From: Larkinella punicea | GTDB lineage: Bacteria > Bacteroidota > Bacteroidia > Cytophagales > Spirosomataceae | DNA: 64,000 nucleotides | Direction: 5' to 3' | NCBI RefSeq assembly: GCF_003334855.1 | Contig: NZ_QOWE01000002.1 | Span: forward strand, 186,001-250,000 | Shown: one piece after another, positions 25,647 to 35,383 of the stretch | How the letters are laid out: every line of letters begins with the position of its first letter | Numbering within the stretch: the first letter of the stretch is position 1 | Translations under genes and position numbers: made by a program | The notes under the pieces: model-generated | What the model was told of the DNA's origin: nothing | Databases searched by the model: none | The model's input: only the letters and a program-made list of their open reading frames with translations

Positions 25647-25685
25647 CTATCGTCAAATTTGGTATGACTTTCTATCTAAGATACT

Positions 25686-28600
25686 ATGGAAAAGAAAACT
25701 TTACCTGCTCTTTCTTTCGGAAAGCGCTATTTTTTGTTGGTTACGCTACTTTTCAGTAGCCTCGCTGTTTTCGCCCAACAAGCGCGCTCGGTCAAAGGCA
25801 AAATTACCGATGAACGGAACGAAGGTTTACCCGGCGTCAGCATCGTTGTGAAAGGAACAACCAGCGGAGCGACGACGGATGCCAGCGGCCAGTACACCAT
25901 TAACGTGCCCAGCGACCAGTCGATTCTGGTCTTCAGCTTTCTGGGGTATGAGTCGCAGGAAATCACGGTCGGAAACCAGGCCCTGCTGGACATTACCCTG
26001 AAAGGCGACAGCAAAACGCTGAACGAAGTGGTGGTGGTCGGTTACGGCACCCAGTCGCGGGAAGTGCTGACGACCTCCGTTTCCAAGCTGGACACCAAAG
26101 TGCTGGAGAACACGCCGTATGCCAACGCGGCCTCGGCCCTGCAGGGAAACATCCCGGGTGTTCGGGTGCAGGCCCCCGCCAACGGCGGTCAGCCGGGTGC
26201 AGCACCCCGGATTATTGTGCGCGGGGGAACCTCCATCAACAACCCCAACGGCGCGGCTCCGCTCTACATCATCGACGGGATCATTCGGACCAATATGAAT
26301 GACATCAACCCCGACGATATTGAATCACTGCAAGTATTAAAAGATGCCGCTTCGACGGCTATTTACGGCGCCAGGGGGTCAAATGGCGTCGTAATCATTA
26401 CCACCAAAACCGGTAAAAGCGGCAAAACCAAAGTAACCTATTCCTACGACCTGGTTTTCTCCCAACCGGGTAAAATGTATGAAATGGCCAACGCCCGCGA
26501 TTACATTTATCTGCAACGGGTCGGGGCAATGCGCTCGGCAAAAAAAGACCCGACAGCCACCCGCCAATTGACACTGGCGACGGGTGCCGGAACCGGTAAC
26601 GACCTGACGAACAATACGATTTACACGACTCAGTATCTATCGGACGCCAACAAACACAAGCTGAACGAAGGCTGGGAAAGTATGCCGGACCCACTGGATT
26701 CGACCAAAACGATCATCTTTCAGAATACGGACTACCAGAAACTAATTTATCAAAATGGCGTTTCGCACAACCATTATGTGGCGCTAACCGGTGGTTCCGA
26801 CAAAGCGACCTTCAACGCCGGTGTCGGGTATCTGAACAATCAGGGAACGGTTATTACGACCAAGTATGATCGGTTGACGTTTAACCTGAACGGTGAGCTT
26901 AAAGTGCGGGACAACCTGAAGTTCTTCGGCAGAACCATGTTTACCCGCTCGACCAACAACGAGGTGTATGACATTGCGCAGATTTTTTACCGCTCAGCCG
27001 CCAACGTGCCGACCTCAAAACTGTATTATGAAGACGGAACCCTGGCACCGGGTGCCAGCCGGGGGAATGGGAATGCATCATACTTCCTGAACAAAGACAA
27101 ACGGGGCAATTCCATCGAAAACATGACCCTGTCGGTCGGAGGTCGCTGGGATATTCTGCCGGGTCTGTCTTTTGAACCGCAACTCTCTCTTTATAAAGAT
27201 ACAAGAGATGGGTATTCCTTTTTACCATCGTATTTCAACGGGACAACGGCGGTTACAACGCGGGCGGCTTCGGCAAACTACTCCCGATTGACCCAGATGC
27301 AGGCTGATGCAGTTTTCTCGTATGACAAAACGTTTGCGTCCTCCCATAATCTGTCACTGAAAGCCGGTTTCTCTTATTTTGGAAGAAATAACTACGCCAT
27401 GACCGCCAGCGGTCAGGGGGCGGCAACGGATCTGATTCCGACGCTAAATGCAGCCGCAACGCCGGTTTCGGTGGGTGGTCTTGTCAGTGACCAGGTGATT
27501 CTGGGCTACTTTGGCCGGGTCAACTACGACTACCAGCAGAAATACCTCTTCTCGCTGAACGCCCGCTACGACGGGGCCTCCAACCTCGGCGCCAACCACA
27601 AATGGGGTTTCTTTCCGGGGGTTTCGGTCGGATGGAACGTCCACCGCGAAGAATTCTGGAATGCCCTGCCCGCCGATCTGATTCAGTTGAAGCTACGGGG
27701 AAGCTACGGGGTTAACGGGAACATCAGCGGTTTGACGGACTTCCAGTCGCAGGGGGAATACGGCGTCGGAGCGCGTTATCTGGGCATTTCTGCCGTGCAG
27801 AATACCGTTATTCCGAACCCGTCGCTGAAATGGGAGCAATCCAAAACCTTCAACGTGGGGGCCGACCTCGGTTTGTTCAAAAGCCGGGTAAACATGATTG
27901 TCGATGTCTACCGGCGCGTGACCGACAACCTGCTGACCAGCCTGACGCTGCCGCCATCGACCGGTTTCTCCAGCATCTTTACGAACCTGGGTAGCCTGGA
28001 AAACAAAGGGATTGAACTCGAACTCAGCGCGCAGATTCTATCGCCCTCTTCCCCGCTCCAGTGGCAAATTGGCCTGAATGCGGCCAAAACCACCCACAAA
28101 ATTCTGACATTGCCCTACAACGGTACCGAAAATAACCGCATCGGTGGCTATAATGTATTTGACCCTGCCAGCGGAACCTATGTCTGGGGAGGTGGTTTGC
28201 GCGAAGGTGGCCGGATTGGCGATCACTATGCCTGGAACCAGATTGGTGTCTATGCCACGGACGAAGCCGCCAAATCGGCACCGGTGGATCAGCTCATCAC
28301 GTATGCCGATAAAACCAAATACGGCGGTGACGCTAATTTCCAGGATGTCGACGGCAATAACATCATCGACGAACGGGACCGCGTCTACGTAGGCAATCCG
28401 TTCCCGGTCTGGACGGGTGGTATTTCCAATACCCTGGCTTACAAGAACTTCAACTTTGTGGTTCGGATGGACTACGCAACGGGACATACCATCTACAATT
28501 ATGCCCGGGCGTTCATGGACGGTCAGTGGGCCGGGGTGAGCATGACGCAGGAAATGGTCGAAAAATCCTGGAAAAGACAAGGCGACGTAGCCAGCATGGT

Positions 28601-28907
28601 GCAGTATCAGCCGGGTATCGGGAACTACAGCAACTGGCGCGGAACGGCAAACCACCTGACAACGACCAATTCCATTTACTACGAAACCGGCGATTACCTC
28701 TGCCTCCGGGAAGTTACACTCAGCTACAACGTACCATCGGCAGTCTTGCAACGCCTGAAAATCAGCAACCTGCGCTTCAACCTGACGGGCAACAACCTGC
28801 ACTACTTCACCGGTTACAAAGGATTGAATCCGGAAGATGGCGACCGGGACAACGGACGGTATCCGATTCCGAAGAACATCGCTTTTGGCGCTTCTCTAAC
28901 CTTCTAA
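25686..28907 (+). CDS. SusC/RagA-family TonB-linked outer-membrane transporter
   Basis: The protein has 1073 residues. It has a signal peptide (about 1-30, ending VFAQQ), a carboxypeptidase-like N-terminal domain (VKGKITDERNEGLPGVSIVV), the linker NEVVVVGYGTQSREVLTTSV, then the plug domain with STAIYGARGSNGVVIITTK, and a large barrel ending IAFGASLTF. It is the first gene after shared promoter A and is followed 14 bp later by its SusD. It is the outer-membrane importer of the island, moving the oligosaccharide or glycoconjugate that the other products process. Confidence 0.95.
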   Translation: MEKKTLPALSFGKRYFLLVTLLFSSLAVFAQQARSVKGKITDERNEGLPGVSIVVKGTTSGATTDASGQYTINVPSDQSILVFSFLGYESQEITVGNQALLDITLKGDSKTLNEVVVVGYGTQSREVLTTSVSKLDTKVLENTPYANAASALQGNIPGVRVQAPANGGQPGAAPRIIVRGGTSINNPNGAAPLYIIDGIIRTNMNDINPDDIESLQVLKDAASTAIYGARGSNGVVIITTKTGKSGKTKVTYSYDLVFSQPGKMYEMANARDYIYLQRVGAMRSAKKDPTATRQLTLATGAGTGNDLTNNTIYTTQYLSDANKHKLNEGWESMPDPLDSTKTIIFQNTDYQKLIYQNGVSHNHYVALTGGSDKATFNAGVGYLNNQGTVITTKYDRLTFNLNGELKVRDNLKFFGRTMFTRSTNNEVYDIAQIFYRSAANVPTSKLYYEDGTLAPGASRGNGNASYFLNKDKRGNSIENMTLSVGGRWDILPGLSFEPQLSLYKDTRDGYSFLPSYFNGTTAVTTRAASANYSRLTQMQADAVFSYDKTFASSHNLSLKAGFSYFGRNNYAMTASGQGAATDLIPTLNAAATPVSVGGLVSDQVILGYFGRVNYDYQQKYLFSLNARYDGASNLGANHKWGFFPGVSVGWNVHREEFWNALPADLIQLKLRGSYGVNGNISGLTDFQSQGEYGVGARYLGISAVQNTVIPNPSLKWEQSKTFNVGADLGLFKSRVNMIVDVYRRVTDNLLTSLTLPPSTGFSSIFTNLGSLENKGIELELSAQILSPSSPLQWQIGLNAAKTTHKILTLPYNGTENNRIGGYNVFDPASGTYVWGGGLREGGRIGDHYAWNQIGVYATDEAAKSAPVDQLITYADKTKYGGDANFQDVDGNNIIDERDRVYVGNPFPVWTGGISNTLAYKNFNFVVRMDYATGHTIYNYARAFMDGQWAGVSMTQEMVEKSWKRQGDVASMVQYQPGIGNYSNWRGTANHLTTTNSIYYETGDYLCLREVTLSYNVPSAVLQRLKISNLRFNLTGNNLHYFTGYKGLNPEDGDRDNGRYPIPKNIAFGASLTF

Positions 28908-28921
28908 TCACGCACTGAACT

Positions 28922-30403
28922 ATGAAATCACCTTATAAACTCGTTTCGGGAGTCTTGCTGGGGCTGCTGCTCAGTACCTCGTCCTGCACCGACCAGTTGA
29001 TGCTCGACCCGACGAGCGTGATCACCAATGCTTCGTTCTGGAAAACGGAAGACGACGCCAAAGGCGGTTTGGCCGGGATGTATGTCAAACTACGGAATGA
29101 AGCCCTGCTCAATCTGTACATCTACGGCGAAGGCCGCAGCGAGGTGATGCAGAAGTCGCTGGCCGGTACGCTGGATTATGACCGCTATTATTTGAATACG
29201 CTGAACCAGGCCGCCACTGCACCCGATTGGATCGGCCTGTATTCGGGGGTCAATGCTGCCAACCTGATTTTAAAATACGCACCAACGATTACCTTCAATT
29301 CGGAAAGTACGAAAAACAGCACCCTGGCGCAGGCGTATGCGATGCGGGCTTATCTCTACTTTGTCATGGTCAGAACCTGGGGTGACTTGCCACTGCGGAC
29401 CCTGCCCACTGAAGGCTATGACCCGGAAACGACCTTTCTGGAACGGTCGCCCGCTGCGGATGTTTTTAAGCTGATCAAAGAAGATATTGAAAAAGCTCTC
29501 CAACTTTTCCCGGACAACAACTTTACCAATGGCCGGAGCATGTGGTCAAAACCGTCGGTCAACGCACTGAAAGCCGATGTGTATTTGTGGACAGGCAAAC
29601 GCGCCAACGGTGGACAAGCCGATTTCACGACAGCCCTGGCGGCCTGCGACGAAGTGGCCAAAGCCGACGTTTCGCTGCTGGCCGACTATGCCAGTCTGTT
29701 CAAATACACCAACAAAGGCAGCAAGGAAATCCTGATGTCGGTGGGCTTCCGGTATCTGGAAGTAGGCGATAACTACTTCAACAACATCTACATGGCCGTT
29801 GGGGCCTTGCCGGCCAACGCCGAGGCCGCTTCCAAAGCCATTGTGGGTGTTTCGGGCGGCAACAACGTCTGGGAACCCAGTGCGCTCGTCCGCAACCAGT
29901 TTTCGGTCGATGATCAACGCCGGGCCGGTACTTTTCACGAGGTCTATACGACCGGTGCCAATGGCACCCGCAACTATTTCATCTCGGTGCAGACGAAAGG
30001 ACAGGGGACCGTTGAAGGGGGCGTCCGGTTTTTCGTCGACGACATCATTCTGTATCGTTATGCCGATGTGCTGTTGATGAAAGCTGAAGCCAAAAACGCC
30101 CTGGGTCAGGACCCCAGTACGGAAATGAATCTGGTGCGGCAACGGGCCTACGGGGCGAAATTCGATGCCTACAAATTTGTCAACGGAACCAAAGAGGCCA
30201 ACGATGCGGCCATTTTGAAAGAACGACTGCTGGAACTGATGCTGGAAGGCAAACGCTGGTGGGATCTGGTCCGGTTTGGCAAAGCGTTCGACATCGTTCC
30301 CTCGCTACAGGCTCAAAAAGGCAAGGATCACCTGCTGCTGTTCCCGATTTCGAGCAACGTACTGAGTCTGGAACCGAAGATCAAGCAGAATCCCGGTTAT
30401 TAA
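28922..30403 (+). CDS. SusD/RagB-family outer-membrane lipoprotein
   Basis: The protein has 493 residues. The lipoprotein signal ends in LLLSTSSC, with the lipidated Cys at about residue 22. TPR-like helical segments (LAQAYAMRAYLYFVMVRTWGD) and the C-terminal ILYRYADVLLMKAEAKNAL and LMLEGKRWWDLVRFGKAF are SusD hallmarks. It pairs with the SusC gene 14 bp upstream and is followed by a strong hairpin terminator, so the pair may be made in larger amounts than the enzymes behind it. Confidence 0.94.
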   Translation: MKSPYKLVSGVLLGLLLSTSSCTDQLMLDPTSVITNASFWKTEDDAKGGLAGMYVKLRNEALLNLYIYGEGRSEVMQKSLAGTLDYDRYYLNTLNQAATAPDWIGLYSGVNAANLILKYAPTITFNSESTKNSTLAQAYAMRAYLYFVMVRTWGDLPLRTLPTEGYDPETTFLERSPAADVFKLIKEDIEKALQLFPDNNFTNGRSMWSKPSVNALKADVYLWTGKRANGGQADFTTALAACDEVAKADVSLLADYASLFKYTNKGSKEILMSVGFRYLEVGDNYFNNIYMAVGALPANAEAASKAIVGVSGGNNVWEPSALVRNQFSVDDQRRAGTFHEVYTTGANGTRNYFISVQTKGQGTVEGGVRFFVDDIILYRYADVLLMKAEAKNALGQDPSTEMNLVRQRAYGAKFDAYKFVNGTKEANDAAILKERLLELMLEGKRWWDLVRFGKAFDIVPSLQAQKGKDHLLLFPISSNVLSLEPKIKQNPGY

Positions 30404-30412
30404 GTACCCACC

Positions 30413-30460
30413 CGGGCAACCAGCGCACATTTAAAACGTGCGCTGGTTGCCCGTTTTTTT
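30413..30460 (+). terminator. Rho-independent terminator after the SusD gene
   Basis: A perfect 16-bp stem (30413-30428 with 30438-30453) with a 9-nt loop is followed by seven T residues (30454-30460). It begins 10 bp after the SusD stop. It is the strongest intrinsic terminator in the island and should cut transcription before the BNR genes, unless read-through is partial. Confidence 0.88.
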
Positions 30461-30497
30461 CTGATCGCTCCCCTCCTCTGGAGAACTCCTAACCCCA

Positions 30498-31841
30498 ATG
30501 AATAAATCTCCTCTTGTCATTCTGCTTTGCACCCTTTCGCTGGTTGGCAAAAGCCAACAACCGGGTGTTTCCTCCCTAAACTGGGAGGAAAAGAAAAACC
30601 AATCCCTTTCCGTCATCACGCCCGGCATTCCGGCCTATGGACAAACGGAAGTTGCTTATCAGCAGAATGGTAAGGAAAAATACCACGTCACGCTGGGGCA
30701 GCCCGTTGTCGTGGCAGTGGCCGATAAAGCAGTAGGCTGGGGCTATTTCCAGTTTCCAACCATTTACCGAAGCGTCGATGGCGCGCTGGTGGCATCGTGG
30801 GCCATGCACTCCGACCATGCCGAAAGCTATGGCAAGGACAGCAATGGCTACGCCGTTTCGACAGATGGCGGCAAGACCTGGACCCCTCACGCGGGTTCGC
30901 GACCGCTGGGCGACGGTTTGGTGTTGCCCAATGGCGACCGGATCAAGAACTATACGCCAGCCGCGATCGACACCAGCACCCTGAAACTCCCCAAAAAAGT
31001 GGGGACAACGCCGGAAACGTACGGCCGGAGTTTTTCCTATTATAAAGTGGATGAATTACCGGAAAAGCTACAGGGCGTTTACATCAACCGGCTGAAAAAA
31101 GGCCAAAAAGAATGGACGCTGGAACACAACCAACTCATTGATCCAACGGCGGTTCGCTACACGGATGACAAACTTTTTCCGCTCGTCTGGTGGGGCGACA
31201 TGCGAATCGAGTCCACGAAGGCAATCATGACGGGCACCTACCCCGGTTTTTCGCTCCAAAATGGAAAAGTGGCCGCATCCGGGGTGCATTTTTACCGATC
31301 GACCGACCAGGGCAAAACCTGGAAAATCGTCGGCCGAATTCCCTACGCGCCGGATTTGACCCATGACCCAAACGGCAACAAACGACTCGCACTGGGTTTT
31401 ACGGAACCCGCGTTCGAAATTCTGAAAGACGGTTCTTACCTCTGCGTCCTGCGAACCACCGACGGGCTGGGCAACAGCCCGATGTACGTTAGCCGGTCGA
31501 CCGATCGAGGAGCTACCTGGAGCCACCCGAAGGCGTTTACCCCTTCCGGAGTGTTGCCCAAACTGCTCCAGTTAAGCAACGGCGTCACGGCTTTGGCTTC
31601 GGGCCGCCCCGGAATGCAGCTCCGTTTTTCAACGACATCGAACGGCCTGCAATGGACCGATGCATTCGAAATGCTGCCCTTCGGAGACCCAAAAGACCAG
31701 GTTTCCTGCGGGTATCCTGAACTGTTAGCAACGGGTCCAAACAAGTTTTTACTGGTTTACTCGGATTTCAAATACAAGAACGAAAAAGGCGAAATCCGCA
31801 AAGCCATCAAGGTTCGGGAGATCACGGTGTCTCCCCGTTGA
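30498..31841 (+). CDS. BNR/sialidase-fold exported beta-propeller protein 1
   Basis: The protein has 447 residues with a signal peptide (about 1-19). Asp-box repeats of the sialidase fold are visible: STDGGKTW, STDQGKTW and STDRGATW. The usual FRIP motif, whose Arg binds the sialic acid carboxylate, is instead F84-Q85-F86-P87. It is therefore not a standard sialidase; a different exo-acting lyase or hydrolase on a related sugar is more likely. The protein at 31957 is a tandem paralogue with the same change. It lies in the periplasm or at the surface and is placed behind the SusCD pair and a terminator. Confidence 0.8.
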   Translation: MNKSPLVILLCTLSLVGKSQQPGVSSLNWEEKKNQSLSVITPGIPAYGQTEVAYQQNGKEKYHVTLGQPVVVAVADKAVGWGYFQFPTIYRSVDGALVASWAMHSDHAESYGKDSNGYAVSTDGGKTWTPHAGSRPLGDGLVLPNGDRIKNYTPAAIDTSTLKLPKKVGTTPETYGRSFSYYKVDELPEKLQGVYINRLKKGQKEWTLEHNQLIDPTAVRYTDDKLFPLVWWGDMRIESTKAIMTGTYPGFSLQNGKVAASGVHFYRSTDQGKTWKIVGRIPYAPDLTHDPNGNKRLALGFTEPAFEILKDGSYLCVLRTTDGLGNSPMYVSRSTDRGATWSHPKAFTPSGVLPKLLQLSNGVTALASGRPGMQLRFSTTSNGLQWTDAFEMLPFGDPKDQVSCGYPELLATGPNKFLLVYSDFKYKNEKGEIRKAIKVREITVSPR

Positions 31842-31844
31842 TAT

Positions 31845-31939
31845 ACCCCCAACCGTGCGACGGTCCGACCCCTAAAGGGGCTTTAAAATCCGCATGCGTT
31901 AGCCCCCTTTAGGGGTCGGACCGTCGCACGGTTGGGGGT
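31845..31939. repeat. Palindromic repeat R5 with symmetric extra block
   Basis: Long inverted arms (31845-31882 and 31901-31939) have one single-base bulge. Compared with R2, each arm carries an extra block of about 15 nt (GTGCGACGGTCCGAC type) at the same place, so the palindrome stays intact. It separates the two tandem BNR genes. Confidence 0.85.
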
Positions 31940-31956
31940 GAATTTCTGTTTTCACA

Positions 31957-33351
31957 ATGCAAAATCAAATGACAAAACCCTACTTCCTGCTTCTTTTCGG
32001 GCTTATTTTGGGCGGCTGCAAAATCGCCCAAAAAGCAGCGGCTCCCGCCCTGGAATGGACCGAACGAAATGAGCCCCTTTCCGTTATCAGGCACGGGATT
32101 CCGGCGTATGGCAAAACCGATGTTCTGTATAAACAGAATGGCCGGAAAAAATACCGGGTAACGCTGGGTGAACCGGCGGTGGTGAGTGTCGCCGATAAAG
32201 TGGAAGAATGGGGCTTTTTCCAGTTTCCAACCATCGCCGGCACCGCCAACGGGGCGATTCTGGCCAAATGGCACATGGCCAAAGACGCCATGGAATCCTA
32301 CGGAAATACCCTGTCTCCCTCGTCCATCTCCACCGACGGCGGCAAAACCTGGCAACAAAACCCGAAAAGCTGGGAAGAAACCGGCGCCGATGAAGGGTTA
32401 TTGCTGCCCAATGGCGATCGTATTAAAATCCTGACCCCAACGCCCCTCAAAGAATCCGAGCTGGCGATGCCGAAATCACTGGGTTCGATAACCCGCAGAA
32501 AATACGAACACAAATTTTTTAAACTGACCGAACTCCCGGCGAGTCGGCAGGGGGTTTTTCTGGCCCGCCGGAAGAAAGGCGAAACCGCCTGGCAGGAAGA
32601 ACACGCGGCACTCGATGATCCGCAGGCCCTGCGCTACAGTCTGCGCGGCATGGTGCCGGTGGTGTGGTGGGGCGATATGAAAGTAGCCGCCGATGGCGCG
32701 GTTGTGGCCTGTATTTATCCGGGATTCCACATTCGGGAAGACGGAAGCGTGGACCCGAAAGGCGGGGTTTTCTTCTATCGTTCCACCGATTCGGGGAAAT
32801 CCTGGAAAATCCTGAGCCGCATTCCGTACCAGCCCGACACCAAAATCGACACCAACGGCGTGAACAAGTATTGGTTTACCGAACCGGCTTTTGAAATTCT
32901 GGCCGACGGTACCTACCTCAGCGTCATCCGTTCGCACGACATTTACAGCGGTCCGATGTACGCTAGCCGTTCCACCGATCAGGGTAAAACCTGGACCAAA
33001 CCAAAGGTCATTACACCCAACGGTGTGCTGCCCCGGTTGCTGCAACTGGAAAACGGCGTGACGGTGGTTTCGGCCGGTCGCCCGGGCGTTCAGCTCCGGT
33101 TTTCGAACGACGGCAAAGGCGAAACATGGACCAATGGCTTCGAGATGATGCCCTTTGATGCGTTTGAGTCCTTGCCTTTTGAAGTCAGTGACCGGGGCAA
33201 AACCGAGCCGGTTTCCTGCGGCTACACGGGTTTGCTGGCAACCGGGCCAAACAAATTCCTGGTGATTTATTCCGACTTTATGCACAAGAATGCGCAGGGC
33301 CAAACCCGCAAAGCCATCAAAGTGCGGGAAGTGACGGTTGCTCCGCTTTGA
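31957..33351 (+). CDS. BNR/sialidase-fold lipoprotein, paralogue of the 30498 product
   Basis: The protein has 464 residues; an ATG at 31969 is an equally good start. A lipoprotein signal ends in LILGGC (Cys21). The mature part follows the 30498 product closely: LSVIRHGIPAYGKTDVLYKQ aligns with LSVITPGIPAYGQTEVAYQQ. Asp boxes (STDGGKTW, STDSGKSW, STDQGKTW) give a six-bladed propeller. The FRIP position is F88-Q89-F90-P91, again lacking Arg. Compared with its paralogue it has an insert before the last blades (FDAFESLPFEVSDRGKTE). Lipid anchoring versus plain secretion would place the two paralogues in different positions. Confidence 0.8.
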   Translation: MQNQMTKPYFLLLFGLILGGCKIAQKAAAPALEWTERNEPLSVIRHGIPAYGKTDVLYKQNGRKKYRVTLGEPAVVSVADKVEEWGFFQFPTIAGTANGAILAKWHMAKDAMESYGNTLSPSSISTDGGKTWQQNPKSWEETGADEGLLLPNGDRIKILTPTPLKESELAMPKSLGSITRRKYEHKFFKLTELPASRQGVFLARRKKGETAWQEEHAALDDPQALRYSLRGMVPVVWWGDMKVAADGAVVACIYPGFHIREDGSVDPKGGVFFYRSTDSGKSWKILSRIPYQPDTKIDTNGVNKYWFTEPAFEILADGTYLSVIRSHDIYSGPMYASRSTDQGKTWTKPKVITPNGVLPRLLQLENGVTVVSAGRPGVQLRFSNDGKGETWTNGFEMMPFDAFESLPFEVSDRGKTEPVSCGYTGLLATGPNKFLVIYSDFMHKNAQGQTRKAIKVREVTVAPL

Positions 33352-33380
33352 TAAGTGACTACTTTTTCGGGATAGTGGCT

Positions 33381-33537
33381 GATCGCATAGCGATCGAATG
33401 TCTGTAGCCGGATTGCCTTTGTTGTTGCCGTGATCGCGTAGCGATCGAACCTGTTCTGGCGGGTATGTTCGGTCGCTATGCGACCAGGATTCATTCCCGG
33501 CAAGGATTCTCCTACAAACATTTCGTCGCTACGCGAC
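33381..33537. repeat. Cluster of four short hairpins
   Basis: GATCGCATAGCGATC (33381-33395), GATCGCGTAGCGATC (33432-33446), GGTCGCTATGCGACC (33471-33485) and GTCGCTACGCGAC (33525-33537) are near-identical short palindromes. They fill the 229-bp gap before the 33581 gene. No ORF is present. Confidence 0.75.
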
Positions 33538-33580
33538 AGGGATAAATAAAACGGTTTTGAAATTCTCAATTTTATAGAAC

Positions 33581-35383
33581 ATGGATTATCGCAACTGGCT
33601 TTTTCTGGTACTTTATTTTGGCTATACGGTTTCCGCCGGAGCAGTGGATTGGAACGTAAATAAGGCAAAAAAAGACCTGGTAGTCGCTGACTCGAATCAG
33701 ACGGCGAAAGCAAAAAAGAAGCCGAAGAAAGACGCCGTCCCTTTTTTATACAGCCCGCAGGCAGCTCCAACCCCAACGTTGCTGTTTGATTATTACCACC
33801 GCAAAGGACCCAGCACCAAAGTCGGCAACTACATGGTGACCGGTTCCTGGACCACGATCAACGGTCGCTACGGCTGGGATGATTTTGTGCACACCAACAC
33901 GTTCGACCCGGTTTTTGTCGCGCTGGAAAAAGAATTTGCCATTTCAATGGCGCAGGAACCGTATTCAGAAACCCTGCTGGCGACGAAAGACGCCGTTGTC
34001 ATTGTCAATCCCGACAATCCGAAACTGGACCCCACGGCCAACCTCATCACCGATGCCGAGATCGCGATGCTCCGGCGGTATGTCGAGAAGGGCGGCAGTT
34101 TGATGGTGATGATCAACAGCGGGGGCGACGACCGGGCCGCCGAAGATTTTGAAGGCATCCAGTTGCGCAAACTGGTGCGCAGTTTCGGCCTCGACTGGAA
34201 CAGCGACGACACGCATTATTCCGATGTGGCCATCGGCGAAAACCACCCCTATTTCTACGACGTACCCATTTTCCACTACGGCTCGGGTTGCACGCTTAAG
34301 ATTTTACCGGAAGCCAAAAATCCGACGGTTTTGATGCAGGTCGCGTCCGACGCGGGCTACCCCGACCGCAACGTCAAAGGCCCCGGCATCGTGATGACGC
34401 GACCGGGAAAAGGGAAATTCATTCTGGTGGGCGACAACGGCTCGTGGACCGGCAATATGTCGCGCCCCTGGGCCGAAAACGAACGGATTCTGAAGCAGTT
34501 GTTCCGGTATTTAAAACCCGATCAGGGCGTTAAAGCCCCCCAGTTACCCGCGGGCAAAACCTTCACTTACGAAGTAACCGTGGCCGAGTTGCAGGGTATT
34601 CCGGTGACAAACACGCTGACGAAAGTCGAACGTCCTCATTTCAAGCTATTTTCGCCCCGACCGGCCACCAACATGCCGTACCTGGAAGCGACGGCCAGCC
34701 TGACGCTGAAAGTGGGGAAACACGGTGCCGAAGAAGCCGCTCCGCTGACCGCCGAGGTGAACGGTTTTCGGTGGTTCGAAGAAGATTCTCAGGAAAAACA
34801 GCAGATCAGTTTCGTGGCCAGTCGGCAGGGAAAAGTGAGTCAGATCGACGCGAAGGGCCACGCGGCTCAGTGGCTGGCGCCGGATATTCCGGTGTTGGTG
34901 CCCCTACTGCCGGTGGATGGCATTCGTCCGGGCGATTACTGGGAAAGCCTTGAGACCGTGCGGGTTCCAATGCTGAACGGCACAGATTTGCCGCCGGTTA
35001 AACCGATTACCATGAGCATGACTTACATCAACGACACCGAGCTGGCAGGCCGGGCGTGTCGGTTGATTCGGGCCACTGGCGAAGTCTGGCTTAGTGATCT
35101 GGGCGTCCGGGTGGAAGATTTGTTACCCGACCAGGAAGCCCGGCAGGTGGGCGGTTCCCGCTACCGGTTTTTCAACGAGCACGGCGGGAAGATTCTGTAC
35201 AAACGCGAGCAGTGGGTGGACCGGGAAACCGGAACCGTGATCAAGGGCCGGGTGCAAACGCGGATTGTGGCCTGGATTCAGGACAAGACCGTCGCTGTCG
35301 GCAGCAGCAACGCCGTCAAAGACCAGCAGATGATCGTGTCGATGGCCCACAGCACCACGTTTAATCTGAAGGAAGCAAAATGA
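33581..35383 (+). CDS. Exported protein of unknown function with glutamine-amidotransferase-like region
   Basis: The protein has 600 residues with a hydrophobic N-terminus (about 5-20) consistent with a signal peptide, then a Lys-rich linker. Residues of about 60-310 resemble a GATase1/ThuA-like Rossmann region: YGWDDFVHTNTFDPVF, DAVVIVNPDNPKLDP, LRRYVEKGGSLMVMINSGGD and a late GKFILVGDNGSWTGN, probably a sugar- or peptide-binding fold and not an amidotransferase. The C-terminal half is beta-rich and unrecognised. Its stop overlaps the start of the GH32-like gene by 4 bp (ATGA), so the two are coupled. I do not assign a function. Confidence 0.65.
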   Translation: MDYRNWLFLVLYFGYTVSAGAVDWNVNKAKKDLVVADSNQTAKAKKKPKKDAVPFLYSPQAAPTPTLLFDYYHRKGPSTKVGNYMVTGSWTTINGRYGWDDFVHTNTFDPVFVALEKEFAISMAQEPYSETLLATKDAVVIVNPDNPKLDPTANLITDAEIAMLRRYVEKGGSLMVMINSGGDDRAAEDFEGIQLRKLVRSFGLDWNSDDTHYSDVAIGENHPYFYDVPIFHYGSGCTLKILPEAKNPTVLMQVASDAGYPDRNVKGPGIVMTRPGKGKFILVGDNGSWTGNMSRPWAENERILKQLFRYLKPDQGVKAPQLPAGKTFTYEVTVAELQGIPVTNTLTKVERPHFKLFSPRPATNMPYLEATASLTLKVGKHGAEEAAPLTAEVNGFRWFEEDSQEKQQISFVASRQGKVSQIDAKGHAAQWLAPDIPVLVPLLPVDGIRPGDYWESLETVRVPMLNGTDLPPVKPITMSMTYINDTELAGRACRLIRATGEVWLSDLGVRVEDLLPDQEARQVGGSRYRFFNEHGGKILYKREQWVDRETGTVIKGRVQTRIVAWIQDKTVAVGSSNAVKDQQMIVSMAHSTTFNLKEAK

